A DNA stretch of 64,000 nt from Amycolatopsis pittospori (GCF_013870525.1 NZ_JACBXD010000027.1:30014-94013), one strand, 5' to 3'; shown: positions 43,594 to 52,615, counted from the stretch's first letter. Numbers and translations: made by a program. The notes: generated from the letters alone by a model not told the origin.

Positions 43594-45137
43594 CCCACAC
43601 TCCCCTGTCGGGCCGGCAGTCGCACCGACCAGTCGAGCCTCGTCCCGCCTTCCGGCCGCGCTTCGACGCTGAACGTCCCGCTCCAGCGGGCCGCGCGCTC
43701 GCCGAGGTTCGCCACCCCACTGCGATGTCCGGGCTCGGACGGCATCCCGACGCCGTCGTCCACCACGGAAAGAGTCAGCCGTTTCCCGTCCCGGTCCACC
43801 GAAACGTCCACGGATACCGAGGACGCCGACGCGTGTCTGACCACATTGGACAGTGCTTCGCGCAGGGTCGCGATGAGATCCGAGCGGACCGTGTCCGGGA
43901 CGGTCGAGTCGAGCGGACCCTCGAACCCGACCCGGGGTTCGGAAGCGCAGCCCGCGTCGAGCGCGACACGCAGCAACTCCGACCGGAGGCTCCCCTGCGC
44001 CTCGGCGGGTTCCTGCAACGAGAAGATGCTGTTGCGGATCTCCCTGATGGTGCGGTCGATCTCGTGCGCGAATCCGCCGACCCGCTCGGCGACGGCCGGT
44101 TCGGCTGTCAGCCTGCTGAGCCCCTCCAGACCGAGCCCGATCGCGAACAGCCGCTGGATCACCAGGTCGTGCAGGTCGCGGGCGATCCGGTCGCGATCCT
44201 CGAAGACGGCGAGCCGTTGCCGGTCCTGCTGCGCGCGGGCGAATTCGACCGCGAGTGCGGCGTGCCCGGCGAAGGTCTCGGCCAGCTGGACGTCGTAGGC
44301 GGAGAACGGGGTCTTGTCGCGGAACTTCGCCACCAGCAGGACGCCGAGTTTCTCCTCGCCGGCGATCAGCGGCACGGCGATCGTGGAGTCCAGGTCCTTG
44401 ATCACCGCGGGCATCGTGGCACCGCGTTCACCCTGGTACTCGACCACTTTCGCACCGTAGTCCCGGACCACGACGGGTTTGCCGGTGGTGAACGCCATCC
44501 CGGTCGCGGTGCCCTCGGTCGGCACGACGACACCGGCCAGCCGGTCGGCGTCCGGCCCCGGCGGCTCGACGATCTCGAAGACCAGCAGGCCGTCGCCCGC
44601 CGGCCGCGCCACCGCGCCCGCGGTGCCGCCGGCGACCACACGGGCGCGTTCGGCGATCAGGCGCAGGGTCGCGGTCAGGTCCTGCTCGGTCAGGAGCGCA
44701 CCGGTGACGTGATAGGACGCCTCGAGCCAGCGTTCGCGCCGTTGTACCTGGTCGAACAGCGCGGCGTTCTCGATCACCACACCGGCCGCCGCGGTGAGCG
44801 CGACGAGCAGATCCTCCTCGGATTCGGTGAATTCCTCACCGCCGGGTTTCCTGGCGAGGTACAGCATCCCGAAGATGCGGCCGCGCATGCGGATGGGCAT
44901 CACGCGGGACTCGTCCTCGGACGGCGGGGTCTCCCAAGCGTCGCCGAAGCGGATGAACTCGGCCGAATCGAGCACGCTCAGCGCGCCGAACGGAGCACCG
45001 GTGAGTTCGCAGGCGGACTCGACCATGCGCCGGAGGACGTCGGAAAGGCTGAGATCGTGGGCGATCCCCGCCACCGCGTCCAGGATTCTGGGCGCCTTGG
45101 CGTCACTCGCCGCACTCACCCGCCGCACAGGCGTCAC
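43590..45137 (-). CDS. DevS-like GAF-GAF histidine kinase with shortened first GAF
   Basis: A 515-residue soluble kinase. GAF1 lies at about 18-125 and GAF2 at about 140-300. Next come a HisKA_3 region (IARDLHDLVIQRLFAIGLGLEGL, phospho-His) and an ATPase domain (EALSNVVRHASA). In GAF1 the usual stretch that carries the heme-binding His and the PPxHPPM segment of DevS/DosT is absent. FGDAWETPPSEDESR leads straight to VMPIRMRGRIFGMLYL. The protein is about 60 residues shorter than DevS, so heme and oxygen sensing are doubtful. GTG 45137 lacks a good ribosome site. Confidence 0.85.
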   Translation of the reverse strand: MTPVRRVSAASDAKAPRILDAVAGIAHDLSLSDVLRRMVESACELTGAPFGALSVLDSAEFIRFGDAWETPPSEDESRVMPIRMRGRIFGMLYLARKPGGEEFTESEEDLLVALTAAAGVVIENAALFDQVQRRERWLEASYHVTGALLTEQDLTATLRLIAERARVVAGGTAGAVARPAGDGLLVFEIVEPPGPDADRLAGVVVPTEGTATGMAFTTGKPVVVRDYGAKVVEYQGERGATMPAVIKDLDSTIAVPLIAGEEKLGVLLVAKFRDKTPFSAYDVQLAETFAGHAALAVEFARAQQDRQRLAVFEDRDRIARDLHDLVIQRLFAIGLGLEGLSRLTAEPAVAERVGGFAHEIDRTIREIRNSIFSLQEPAEAQGSLRSELLRVALDAGCASEPRVGFEGPLDSTVPDTVRSDLIATLREALSNVVRHASASSVSVDVSVDRDGKRLTLSVVDDGVGMPSEPGHRSGVANLGERAARWSGTFSVEARPEGGTRLDWSVRLPARQGSVG

Positions 45138-45167
45138 CGTCCCGGAGTAACTCCCCGGGCAGTGGGG

Positions 45168-45668
45168 TCAGGAATGACAAACGCGCCCGGATCGCTCATC
45201 TGGTGCGTCGATCACGGACAGTGCTTCGTTACTGCAAGCGCCGAGGATCCTCCGACCGGTGACCGACTCGATCGGGATCCGGAGATACCGGGCGTCCGTT
45301 TGACCAGTCCAGCAGCCCAGCGGCAGGGTCGCGAGTTCGGCGATCACGATCGGGTCACGCACCTCGGCCGCGCGGCCGAGGACGGTGACGTACCAGCCGC
45401 TCATCAAATCCTCCGCGAACCCGTCGACGGCGAACGCGACCACGCTGTCGAGTACTCCGGCGAACAACGCGCTCTGTGACGGCGTCCGGACCACGATCGC
45501 CCCGTGGTAGATCACGAACCGCGCGGGCTGGATCGCCGGCAGCGCCCGGGAGGTGAACACCACCCGGCCGAGCCCGGCACCCGCGAGCAGTGACAGGCAC
45601 TGCTCGCGGTCGAGCGTCTCGAGACCGAAGGAGTCGGACATCGGCATCCCCGCGTTCTCGTAGTCCAT
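45168..45668 (-). CDS. PNPOx-like flavin-binding split-barrel protein
   Basis: A protein of up to 166 residues (ATG 45668; ATGs at 45647 and 45641 are alternatives). The pattern LETLDREQCLSLLAGAGLGRVVFT, then ARFVIYHGAIVVRT and GWYVTVLGRAAEV, matches the pyridoxamine-5'-phosphate-oxidase-like family. It binds FMN, F420 or heme and is common in DevR regulons. It starts the operon with the DevS- and DevR-like genes (30-bp gap). Substrate and cofactor are unknown. Confidence 0.82.
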   Translation of the reverse strand: MDYENAGMPMSDSFGLETLDREQCLSLLAGAGLGRVVFTSRALPAIQPARFVIYHGAIVVRTPSQSALFAGVLDSVVAFAVDGFAEDLMSGWYVTVLGRAAEVRDPIVIAELATLPLGCWTGQTDARYLRIPIESVTGRRILGACSNEALSVIDAPDERSGRVCHS

Positions 45669-45678
45669 TTTGCTTCGA

Positions 45679-45691
45679 GGTCTACGGTCCC
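45679..45691 (-). promoter_or_regulatory. Possible DevR box before the PNPOx-devS-devR-like operon
   Basis: On the minus strand GGGACCGTAGACC resembles the DosR/DevR half-site pair GGGAC-N4-GTCCC, with a perfect first half and a weak second half. It lies just upstream of the operon, which fits autoregulation, but the match is partial. Confidence 0.35.
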
Positions 45692-45772
45692 TGGCATACC
45701 GACTCGCCGGTAGGGCCGATGGACCCGGCCCGTGCGGGGGATGTCCGGCCGCGGTGGTCGTGAGCGGCGCGC

Positions 45773-46204
45773 CTACTTCTTGGGCGCCAGCAAGACCACG
45801 GGGATCTCCCGCTCGGTCTTGGTCTGGTACTGCGCGTAGTTCTTGTAGTCGGCGGTGATCTTCGGCCACAGCCGGGCACGCAGCTCGGTGTCGGCGACGC
45901 TCGCGACCATCGGCTGGGCGGTCTCACCCTTCAGCGTGACCTGGACGTCGGGGTTGTCGCGGAGGTTGAGGAACCACGCCGGGTGCTGATCGTCGCCGCC
46001 ACGGGAGGCCACGATGACGTACGCGTCGCCCTCGCGCAGCGGCGAGGTGAGCAGCACGGTGCGCGGCTGGCCGGATTTGCGGCCGATGGTGGTCAGTTCC
46101 AGCACGGTCATCCCGGCGACCTGCCAGCCGGCGCGGCCGCCACTGACCTTCTGGATGACGCGGTGCACGGCGTTCATGGTCTTCAAGGCGAAATCACTGG
46201 GCAT
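45773..46204 (-). CDS. Deazaflavin (F420)-dependent nitroreductase family protein
   Basis: A 143-residue split-barrel protein of the Ddn/FDOR-A family. VLELTTIGRKSGQPRTVLLTSPL and ASRGGDDQHPAWFLNLRDNPDVQVTL are the F420-binding signatures. Such enzymes reduce quinones, nitro-compounds or enones with F420H2. It lies about 100 bp upstream of the DevR-like operon on the same strand. Both flavin/deazaflavin proteins may belong to one low-oxygen or redox response. Confidence 0.9.
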   Translation of the reverse strand: MPSDFALKTMNAVHRVIQKVSGGRAGWQVAGMTVLELTTIGRKSGQPRTVLLTSPLREGDAYVIVASRGGDDQHPAWFLNLRDNPDVQVTLKGETAQPMVASVADTELRARLWPKITADYKNYAQYQTKTEREIPVVLLAPKK

Positions 46205-46214
46205 GCGGAGAAGG

Positions 46215-46997
46215 CTACTCCACTTTCATCGCCACTTCGATTCCGTCCAGGAGGACGGACAGCGAGATCTCGAAGGCCTCCCGCGCCTCCCGCTCCAGAT
46301 ACGACACCGTCTCGTCGTCCATCTGGAACGCCTGCTCACTCTCCATCCAGGTCAGCGTCGGGAACCGCTCGGCGAAGTCCGGCGACACCTCCTTCAGGAA
46401 CGCCGACCGCGCGTACCACCACTCGTCGTCGGACTGCCCGGTCACCTTTTCGGCCAGTCGCGACTCCGCGGCCGTCCTGGCCGGCTCGCGCACGCAGGCA
46501 TACAGCGCGCTGACCAGCCGCCGCAGCACCACCGGGCGCAATCCGGTCCGGCGCAGGATCCGCACCAGCGCCTCCAGTACGACGTACTCGTGCGGCCCCA
46601 GCACCGGCCGCGCCTGCGAGACCTGGAGGACCCAGGGATGCCGCAGGTAGAAGTCCCACAGGTCGTTCGCCCACCGCGCGACGCCGGAACGCCATCCACC
46701 CCCGTCAGGGGAATCGGAAAGTTCCGCGAGCGCCTTGTCGTACATGAGGTCGAGCAGTTCGCTCTTGCTCGGGACATAGGTGTAGAGCGCCATGGCCGTG
46801 CGGCCGAGCCTGTCGCCGACGGCGCGCATCGAAAGGCCTGTCATGCCTTCGGCGTCGGCGATCGCGATGGCGGCGTCGACGATCAAGTCCACCGACAGTC
46901 CCGGTTTCGGTCCCGGGCGTTCGACGTCCGGCGACTCGGTCCGCCACAGCAGGGCCATCGACTTCCGGGGATCCCCCTGTGCCGCGTAGACGACCAC
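46215..46997 (-). CDS. TetR family regulator (TetR_C, drug-responsive type)
   Basis: A 260-residue protein. GTG 46997 is chosen because AAGGAG lies 7 nt before it; a TTG at 47003 is too close. About 38 residues precede the HTH (VDLIVDAAIAIADAEGMTGLSMRAVGDRLGRTAMALYTYVPSK). The large C-terminal ligand pocket resembles the TetR_C class found with efflux or UvrA-like resistance proteins. It is divergent from the UvrA-like gene across two operator copies, so it most likely represses it and itself until a drug binds. Confidence 0.88.
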   Translation of the reverse strand: MVVYAAQGDPRKSMALLWRTESPDVERPGPKPGLSVDLIVDAAIAIADAEGMTGLSMRAVGDRLGRTAMALYTYVPSKSELLDLMYDKALAELSDSPDGGGWRSGVARWANDLWDFYLRHPWVLQVSQARPVLGPHEYVVLEALVRILRRTGLRPVVLRRLVSALYACVREPARTAAESRLAEKVTGQSDDEWWYARSAFLKEVSPDFAERFPTLTWMESEQAFQMDDETVSYLEREAREAFEISLSVLLDGIEVAMKVE

Positions 46998-47008
46998 TCG
47001 CAAACTCC

Positions 47009-47054
47009 TTACAGCATAAAGTAACGTCTGCTACCCTCACTTTACAGGCTAAAG
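47009..47054. promoter_or_regulatory. Tandem operator copies between tetR and the uvrA-like gene
   Basis: TTACAGCATAAAG (47009-47021) and TTACAGGCTAAAG (47042-47054) match at 11 of 13 positions with starts 33 bp apart, three helical turns. The second, with the preceding CT, is the dyad CTTTA-CAGGC-TAAAG. They lie in the 78-bp divergent gap. Confidence 0.65.
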
Positions 47055-47075
47055 AGTTCGAACCAGGGGAGCGCC

Positions 47076-49337
47076 ATGCCTTCGGCAGCCGACAGCCACG
47101 ACATGATCCAGGTGCGCGGAGCCAGAGAGAACAACCTCGCCGACGTCTCGGTCGACATCCCCAAGCGCCGTCTCACCGTCTTCACCGGTGTCTCCGGCTC
47201 AGGGAAGTCGTCCTTGGTGTTCGGCACCATCGCCGCGGAATCGCAGCGGCTGATCAACGAGACCTACACCGCGTTCATCCAGTCCTTCATGGCCCCCGTT
47301 CCACGGCCGGACGTGGACGCGCTGCAGAACCTGAGCGCGGCGATCGTCGTCGACCAGGAGCGGATGGGGGCCAACTCCCGCTCCACGGTCGGCACCGCGA
47401 CCGACGCGCACACGATGTTGCGGATCGTCTTCAGCAGGCTGGGACAGCCGCACGTCGGGACGTCGGGCGCGTTCAGTTTCAACCTTCCCGAGGGGATGTG
47501 TCCTTCCTGCGAAGGGCTGGGGAAGGTGTCCACGATCGACGTCGACCAGCTTGTCGACAAGGAGCTTTCGCTCAACGAAGGGGCGATCACCGTCCCGAAC
47601 TTCGCCCCGGAGACCTGGTACTGGAAGGGATTGGCGGAGTCCGGATTCGTCGATCCCGCGGTGAAACTGAAGGACTACACCCCACAGCAGTGGGAAGACT
47701 TCATGCACAAGCCCGCCACCAAGATGAAGCTCGGCGGGATGAACACCACCTACGAGGGCCTGCTGGTGAAGGTCCAGCGGCTGTTCCTCTCGAAGGACAA
47801 GGAGTCGATGCAGGCCCATATCCGGGCGTTCGTCGACCGGGCCGTCACCTTCGAACAGTGCCCGGCGTGCGGTGGCGCCCGGCTCAACGAGGCGGCGCTG
47901 GCGTCGAAGATCGACGGGCTGAACATCGCCGACTGCTCGTCGATGCAGATCAGCGATCTGGCCGACTTCGTCCGCAAACTCGACGACCCGTCGGTCGGCC
48001 CGCTGATGGAGACACTGCGCGGCACCCTCGACTCGCTCGTCGAGATCGGCCTCGGCTATCTGAGCCTCGACCGCGAATCCGGGACGCTCTCCGGCGGCGA
48101 GGCACAGCGCGTGAAAATGGTGCGGCACCTGGGTTCCAGCCTCACCGACGTCACCTACGTCTTCGACGAGCCGACCGTCGGCCTGCACCCGCACGACATC
48201 CAGCGGATGAACGGCCTGCTGCTCCTGTTGAAGGACAAGGGGAACACGGTGCTCGTGGTCGAGCACAAACCGGAGACGATCGAGATCGCCGACCACGTGG
48301 TCGACCTCGGCCCGGGCGCCGGTCCGAACGGCGGGCAGATCTGCTTCACCGGCGACGTCGCCGGCCTGCGCGCGTCCGGCACGCTCACCGGGCGCCACCT
48401 CGACCACCGGGCGCGACTGCGCTCCGAGGTCCGCGTGCCCACCGGACAGGTCTCGATCCGGAACGCGACCCGGCACAACCTCAAGGACGTCAGCGTCGAC
48501 ATCCCGCTCGGCGTGCTGACCGTGGTCACCGGGGTCGCCGGTTCCGGCAAGAGCTCGCTCATCCACGGCTCACTGTCCACAAGGGACGACGTGGTGGTAC
48601 TCGACCAGTCGGCCATCCGCGGCTCGCGGCGGAGCAATCCGGCGACCTACACCGGTCTGCTCGACCCGATCCGCACCGCCTTCGCCAAGGCCAACGGCGT
48701 CAAGGCGGCGCTGTTCAGCGCGAACTCCGAAGGCGCGTGCCCGAAATGCAAGGGCATCGGGCTGATCTACACCGACCTGGCGATGATGGCCGGGGTGGCG
48801 ACGGTCTGCGAGGAATGCGAGGGCAAGCGATTCACCGCGGAGGTGCTGACCTACAAGCTGCGCGGGAAGAACATCAGCGAGGTCCTCGCGATGCCGGTCG
48901 CCGAAGCGCGCGAGTTCTTCACCTCGGGGCAGGCGCGGGCGATCCTGGACCGGCTTTCCGACGTCGGCCTGGGCTACCTCGGTCTCGGGCAGCCGCTCAC
49001 CACACTGTCCGGCGGGGAACGGCAGCGGATCAAACTCGCCATCCGGATGGCGGAGAAGTCGGCGACCTACGTCCTCGACGAACCGACCACCGGCCTGCAC
49101 CTCGCCGACGTCGACCAGTTGCTCGGCCTGCTGGACCGGCTCGTCGACGACGGCAACACCGTCGTCGTCATCGAGCACCACCAGGCCGTGATGGCGCACG
49201 CCGACTGGATCGTCGACCTCGGCCCGGGCGCCGGGGTGGACGGCGGCGAGGTCGTCTTCACCGGGACGCCTTCGGATCTGGTCGCCTCCGGTGACACGCT
49301 GACGGCTCAGCACCTGCGCGCTTACGTGGGCCGGTAA
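47076..49337 (+). CDS. UvrA-like ABC ATPase (DrrC-type drug resistance)
   Basis: A 753-residue protein with two ABC modules. Walker A motifs are GVSGSGKSS (about 39) and GVAGSGKSS (about 490). Signatures are LSGGEAQRVK and LSGGERQRIK, and Walker B motifs are VFDEPTVGLHP and VLDEPTTGLHL. Zinc-finger pairs CPSC/CPAC and CPKC/CEEC are present. It is about 190 residues shorter than housekeeping UvrA and lacks the UvrB-binding region. Length and layout are those of DrrC of the daunorubicin producer and its kin. It probably removes DNA-bound drugs without full excision repair. Confidence 0.9.
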   Translation: MPSAADSHDMIQVRGARENNLADVSVDIPKRRLTVFTGVSGSGKSSLVFGTIAAESQRLINETYTAFIQSFMAPVPRPDVDALQNLSAAIVVDQERMGANSRSTVGTATDAHTMLRIVFSRLGQPHVGTSGAFSFNLPEGMCPSCEGLGKVSTIDVDQLVDKELSLNEGAITVPNFAPETWYWKGLAESGFVDPAVKLKDYTPQQWEDFMHKPATKMKLGGMNTTYEGLLVKVQRLFLSKDKESMQAHIRAFVDRAVTFEQCPACGGARLNEAALASKIDGLNIADCSSMQISDLADFVRKLDDPSVGPLMETLRGTLDSLVEIGLGYLSLDRESGTLSGGEAQRVKMVRHLGSSLTDVTYVFDEPTVGLHPHDIQRMNGLLLLLKDKGNTVLVVEHKPETIEIADHVVDLGPGAGPNGGQICFTGDVAGLRASGTLTGRHLDHRARLRSEVRVPTGQVSIRNATRHNLKDVSVDIPLGVLTVVTGVAGSGKSSLIHGSLSTRDDVVVLDQSAIRGSRRSNPATYTGLLDPIRTAFAKANGVKAALFSANSEGACPKCKGIGLIYTDLAMMAGVATVCEECEGKRFTAEVLTYKLRGKNISEVLAMPVAEAREFFTSGQARAILDRLSDVGLGYLGLGQPLTTLSGGERQRIKLAIRMAEKSATYVLDEPTTGLHLADVDQLLGLLDRLVDDGNTVVVIEHHQAVMAHADWIVDLGPGAGVDGGEVVFTGTPSDLVASGDTLTAQHLRAYVGR

Positions 49338-49350
49338 CGCGTATCGCGCG

Positions 49351-49405
49351 TGCTATGAACGGCCCGTTACTTGCAAATTTTGCAAGTAACGGGCCGTTCA
49401 TAGCA
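49351..49405. repeat. 55-bp perfect palindrome, copy 1
   Basis: Perfect 27-bp arms (49351-49377 and 49379-49405) around one base, with core GGCCCGTTACTTGCAAA. It lies at the convergent junction of the UvrA-like and membrane-protein genes and supplies the latter's stop codon. A near-identical copy is at 62296-62350. It can act as a two-way terminator. Confidence 0.8.
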
Positions 49406-50258
49406 CCCTGGACCGAGCGCGAACCGCTTCACGGAGGGCCACTGCACCGCTCAGCCCCAGCACCACCAGAGCGAGCCCCGACGTCACCGTCTCGACAGGC
49501 GAGGCCGCCAACGGCGAGACCCCGGCCAGCGACTCCGCCCCCACCACCGCGGTCAGCACGGCGTAAGCACCGATCGCCACCCACACCAGCCGCACGCGGC
49601 GACGCTCGGTCCAGTCCGCGAACCGCAGCAGCCAAGCGAGCCCCGGCACGACGAGGATCGCGTGCATCGCCACCGCGTGCAGCGGCTTCAGCGCGCCGGC
49701 GGTGGTGTAGGCGGCCTGCGGGTTCCCGCCCCGCGCCTCGACGACGCCACTCGCGATCATCGCCGCGCCCGCGCCGAGTGCCACCAGCAGCGCGATCAGC
49801 CCGAACCGCACCGCGAGCCGCATGCTCGGCGTCGTCTCCCCTTCGCCGCGCAGCGCCGCGGCTGTGAACGACACGGCGGTCAGGATGATCACGCCGCCAC
49901 CCGCCGCGAGCGTCGTCGAGACCGCGTTGTCGAAGCCGGTCTCGAAGTTGAAATGCGACGGCACCCCGCGCCAGGCCTGCATGCTCACCAGCACCGTCTC
50001 GACGACACTCGCGCCGGTGAACACGCCGAGCAGCACGTTCCGCACGCGCGGCCGCACCGCGACGTACGACGTCGCCCAAGCGACGGTGACCAGTGTCAGC
50101 CCGAACGACAGGCCGAACGTCACCGCCTTGCGCATCGACAGCGGCCCGGTCCACGAACCGCCGGAGGCGACCAACAAGATCGTGTGCACCAGGCCGCTGA
50201 GAAACAGGAGCGTCCCCACGACGTAGGCGACGCGCTCGATCGGCCGTATCTCGTTCAT
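49398..50258 (-). CDS. Membrane protein of unknown function, about eight helices
   Basis: A 286-residue hydrophobic protein. Helices start at about residues 12, 44, 72, 112, 150, 190, 225 and 255. A charged loop holds FNFETGFDNAVST and another EARGGNPQAAYTT. I do not recognise the family. Its stop codon lies inside the 55-bp palindrome. It is divergent from the metallophosphoesterase gene. Confidence 0.75.
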   Translation of the reverse strand: MNEIRPIERVAYVVGTLLFLSGLVHTILLVASGGSWTGPLSMRKAVTFGLSFGLTLVTVAWATSYVAVRPRVRNVLLGVFTGASVVETVLVSMQAWRGVPSHFNFETGFDNAVSTTLAAGGGVIILTAVSFTAAALRGEGETTPSMRLAVRFGLIALLVALGAGAAMIASGVVEARGGNPQAAYTTAGALKPLHAVAMHAILVVPGLAWLLRFADWTERRRVRLVWVAIGAYAVLTAVVGAESLAGVSPLAASPVETVTSGLALVVLGLSGAVALREAVRARSRVL

Positions 50259-50394
50259 ACCGGAGAGTGTCTTGCGGATCGGCTCCCGAAGCGTCGTCCC
50301 TGAAGCGGCACCTCGAGTACGTCCGTCGACGTACCTGAGAGGCCCTCAGCGACGACCGCGGTAGAGACCGACGGTCTGTTAGCCTGGCCGCATC

Positions 50395-51528
50395 ATGCCT
50401 CGCATCCTTTTCCGCGTCGCCGCGCTGATCGCCGTCCTCGCCCTGCTGTTCGGGGTCCCGTGGTGGACGATCGTCGGCGCCCCCGAACTCCCGGCCGCGC
50501 TCGAAGTCCTCGGCACCATCGTGTTCGCCGTCGCGGCGGTGGCCGTGCCCGCTTGCATGATCCTGGGCCACGGCCCGTTGCAGCGCGACGCGGCGGCCAA
50601 GGTAGGGGACCTCTCACTCGGCCTGATCTGGCTGCTGTTCTCGTTGTCGGTGCTCGGAAACGTACTGCGGCTCGTCCTCGCGCTGTCCGGAGTGGACAGT
50701 GCGGCGGGGATCGTTTCCGGCGTCGTCCTGGTGGCGTTCGCGGGACTGGCGGCGTACGGGATGGTCGAGGCGCGGCGCGTTCCCCGACTCAAGGAACTCG
50801 ACGTCGTCATCCCCCGGCTCGGCGCCGGGCTCGACGGCCTCCGCTTCGCGATCATCACCGACACGCACTTCGGCCCGCTGAACCGGACGAAGTGGTCGGA
50901 GAAGGTCGTCGAGGTGGTGAACGAACTCGACGCCGACGTCGTCGCGCACGCGGGCGACCTCGCGGACGGTTCGGTCGCGAAGCGCCGGGTCCAGGTCGCG
51001 CCGCTCGGGAAGGTGCGCGCCAAACTCGGCAAGTTCTACATCACCGGCAACCACGAGTACTTCGGCGAGGCGCAGGCCTGGCTCGACCATATGCGCGACC
51101 TCGGCTGGGAGCCGCTGCACAACCGGCACGTACCCGTGAGCCTGAACGGCGACACGCTCGTCTTCGCCGGGATCGACGATCCCACCGGCACCGCTTCCGG
51201 CCTGCCCGGCCATGGTCCCGATCTCCCGGCCGCGCTCGACGGCGTCGCCGCGAGCACCCCCGTCGTCCTGCTCGCCCACCAGCCGAAGCAGGTCAAGCAG
51301 GCCGCCGAGGCCGGTATCGACCTCCAGATCTCCGGGCACACCCACGGCGGCCAGATCTGGCCGTTCCATCTCCTGGTCCGGCTCGATCAGCCGGTGCTGG
51401 CCGGACTTTCGCGCCACGGCGAGCGCACGCAGCTCTACACCAGCCGCGGCACCGGCTTCTGGGGACCGCCGCTGCGCGTCTTCGCACCGAGCGAGATCAC
51501 CCTCCTGACCTTGCGAAACAGCAAGTAG
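50395..51528 (+). CDS. Membrane-anchored metallophosphoesterase (YkuE-like)
   Basis: A 377-residue protein. Four N-terminal membrane helices (1-125) precede a calcineurin-like domain with all metal motifs: DTHFG (about 161), GDLADG (about 187), GNHEY (about 217) and GHTHGGQIWP (about 315). The enzyme probably hydrolyses a lipid-linked or wall phosphoester at the membrane; YkuE-type relatives do this. It is monocistronic. Confidence 0.88.
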   Translation: MPRILFRVAALIAVLALLFGVPWWTIVGAPELPAALEVLGTIVFAVAAVAVPACMILGHGPLQRDAAAKVGDLSLGLIWLLFSLSVLGNVLRLVLALSGVDSAAGIVSGVVLVAFAGLAAYGMVEARRVPRLKELDVVIPRLGAGLDGLRFAIITDTHFGPLNRTKWSEKVVEVVNELDADVVAHAGDLADGSVAKRRVQVAPLGKVRAKLGKFYITGNHEYFGEAQAWLDHMRDLGWEPLHNRHVPVSLNGDTLVFAGIDDPTGTASGLPGHGPDLPAALDGVAASTPVVLLAHQPKQVKQAAEAGIDLQISGHTHGGQIWPFHLLVRLDQPVLAGLSRHGERTQLYTSRGTGFWGPPLRVFAPSEITLLTLRNSK

Positions 51529-51746
51529 CCCTCCACCGAGGGGCAAGTCGAATGTGGCGTGGCCGGGTCTCTGCCGTGAAGTCTGCGTCCCCGCAGGAGG
51601 TCTTCGCGGCGCGGCGCAAGTTCCCGGGGCCACGAAGGGCTCCTTGTCTACTCTGAGGCGGTGAAGGTCTCCTTCGCGGACCCGTCAGCCGACATGACAC
51701 GTTTGCGCCACCCCTCGGTCCAGCGCGGGTCTACCGGCGAGACGGT

Positions 51747-51799
51747 GTTGCGAAAGCCACTTTCGCAACGTTCAAGGTTGCGAAAGTGGCTTTCGCAAC
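51747..51799. repeat. Palindrome built of two palindromes
   Basis: A 23-bp perfect inverted repeat (51747-51769 and 51777-51799, 7-nt loop). Each arm is itself a palindrome, GTTGCGAAAG-N3-CTTTCGCAAC. It can fold as one long hairpin or as two adjacent hairpins. Confidence 0.75.
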
Positions 51800-51890
51800 C
51801 CTTCACCCGGGCCGGCGCCAGAGGACGAACGCGCCACATTTGACTTACCCCTCCAGGTGCGACGCCTTCGGCCCCGCACCGGATCCTACC

Positions 51891-51935
51891 GACAAATTTT
51901 TTTGTCTTGACAACTTGAGAGTTCGGGGCGAGAGT
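51891..51935 (+). promoter_or_regulatory. Promoter/operator of the DUF998 operon
   Basis: A -35 TTGACA (51907-51912) with a possible -10 GAGAGT (51930-51935) 17 bp on. Overlapping inverted repeats GACAAA-N4-TTTGTC (51891-51906) and AACT-TGAG-AGTT (51912-51923) suggest a repressor site. The stretch is AT-rich relative to its flanks. Confidence 0.5.
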
Positions 51936-51970
51936 GGTGCCAACGCATCCCGCTCCGAAAGGCCGAAACG

Positions 51971-52615
51971 ATGACCATCGCCGCCACCCGAATCCCCGTC
52001 GCCGCCCCGGCCCGCGCCCTGCTCGCCGGTGGCGCGGTCGCCGGCCCCCTGTACTTCCTGATCTCGCTCACCCAGGCCGCGGTCCGCGACGGCTTCGATA
52101 TGACGAAGCACCCGGCGAGCATGTTGAGCAACGGCGACGCCGGCTGGATCCAGGTGGCGAACTTCCTGGTCACCGGGGTCCTGACGATCGCCGGGGCGAT
52201 CGGCCTGAGCCGAGTGCTCGAACCGGGGAGAGGGAGTTTCTGGGGACCACGGCTACTGGGTCTCTTCGGCGTCAGCCTGCTCTTCGCCGCGGTCTTCAAA
52301 GCCGACCCAGGCAACGGCTTCCCCGCGGGGACCGGCCCGGCGACGCTCAGCACCGGAGGGATCCTGCACATGGCCGCCGGCTCGGTCGGCTTCCTCTCGC
52401 TGATCGTCGCGACCTTCGTGTTCGCGAGCCGCTTCTCGCGTGAAGGTCACCGCGGCTGGGCCGTCTACTCCCGTGCCACCGGCATCGCGTTCTTCGCCGC
52501 CTTCGCCGGAATCAGTTCCGGTAACGCGAACGCCGTCGTGATGCTCGCGTTCTGGGCCGCCGTGATGCTGGCCTGGGGCTGGGTCACCGCCGTCATCATC
52601 CGTTTCACTCGCTAG
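51971..52615 (+). CDS. DUF998 family membrane protein
   Basis: A 214-residue protein with six membrane helices. The pattern LLAGGAVAGPLYFLISLTQAAVRDGFDMTKHPASMLSNGDAGWIQ is the hallmark of DUF998, a family of unknown function. It is followed 23 bp on by an alpha/beta hydrolase gene, a common pairing in actinobacteria, and is probably co-transcribed from the promoter at 51907. Confidence 0.85.
   Translation: MTIAATRIPVAAPARALLAGGAVAGPLYFLISLTQAAVRDGFDMTKHPASMLSNGDAGWIQVANFLVTGVLTIAGAIGLSRVLEPGRGSFWGPRLLGLFGVSLLFAAVFKADPGNGFPAGTGPATLSTGGILHMAAGSVGFLSLIVATFVFASRFSREGHRGWAVYSRATGIAFFAAFAGISSGNANAVVMLAFWAAVMLAWGWVTAVIIRFTR

Larger units (their letters stand above)
51529..51970. other. Repeat-rich intergenic region, 442 bp
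   Basis: No convincing gene is present. The region contains short inverted words of the type GAAGGxCTCCTT (about 51628 and 51664), the nested palindrome at 51747-51799, and at its right end the AT-rich promoter of the DUF998 gene. Confidence 0.6.
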
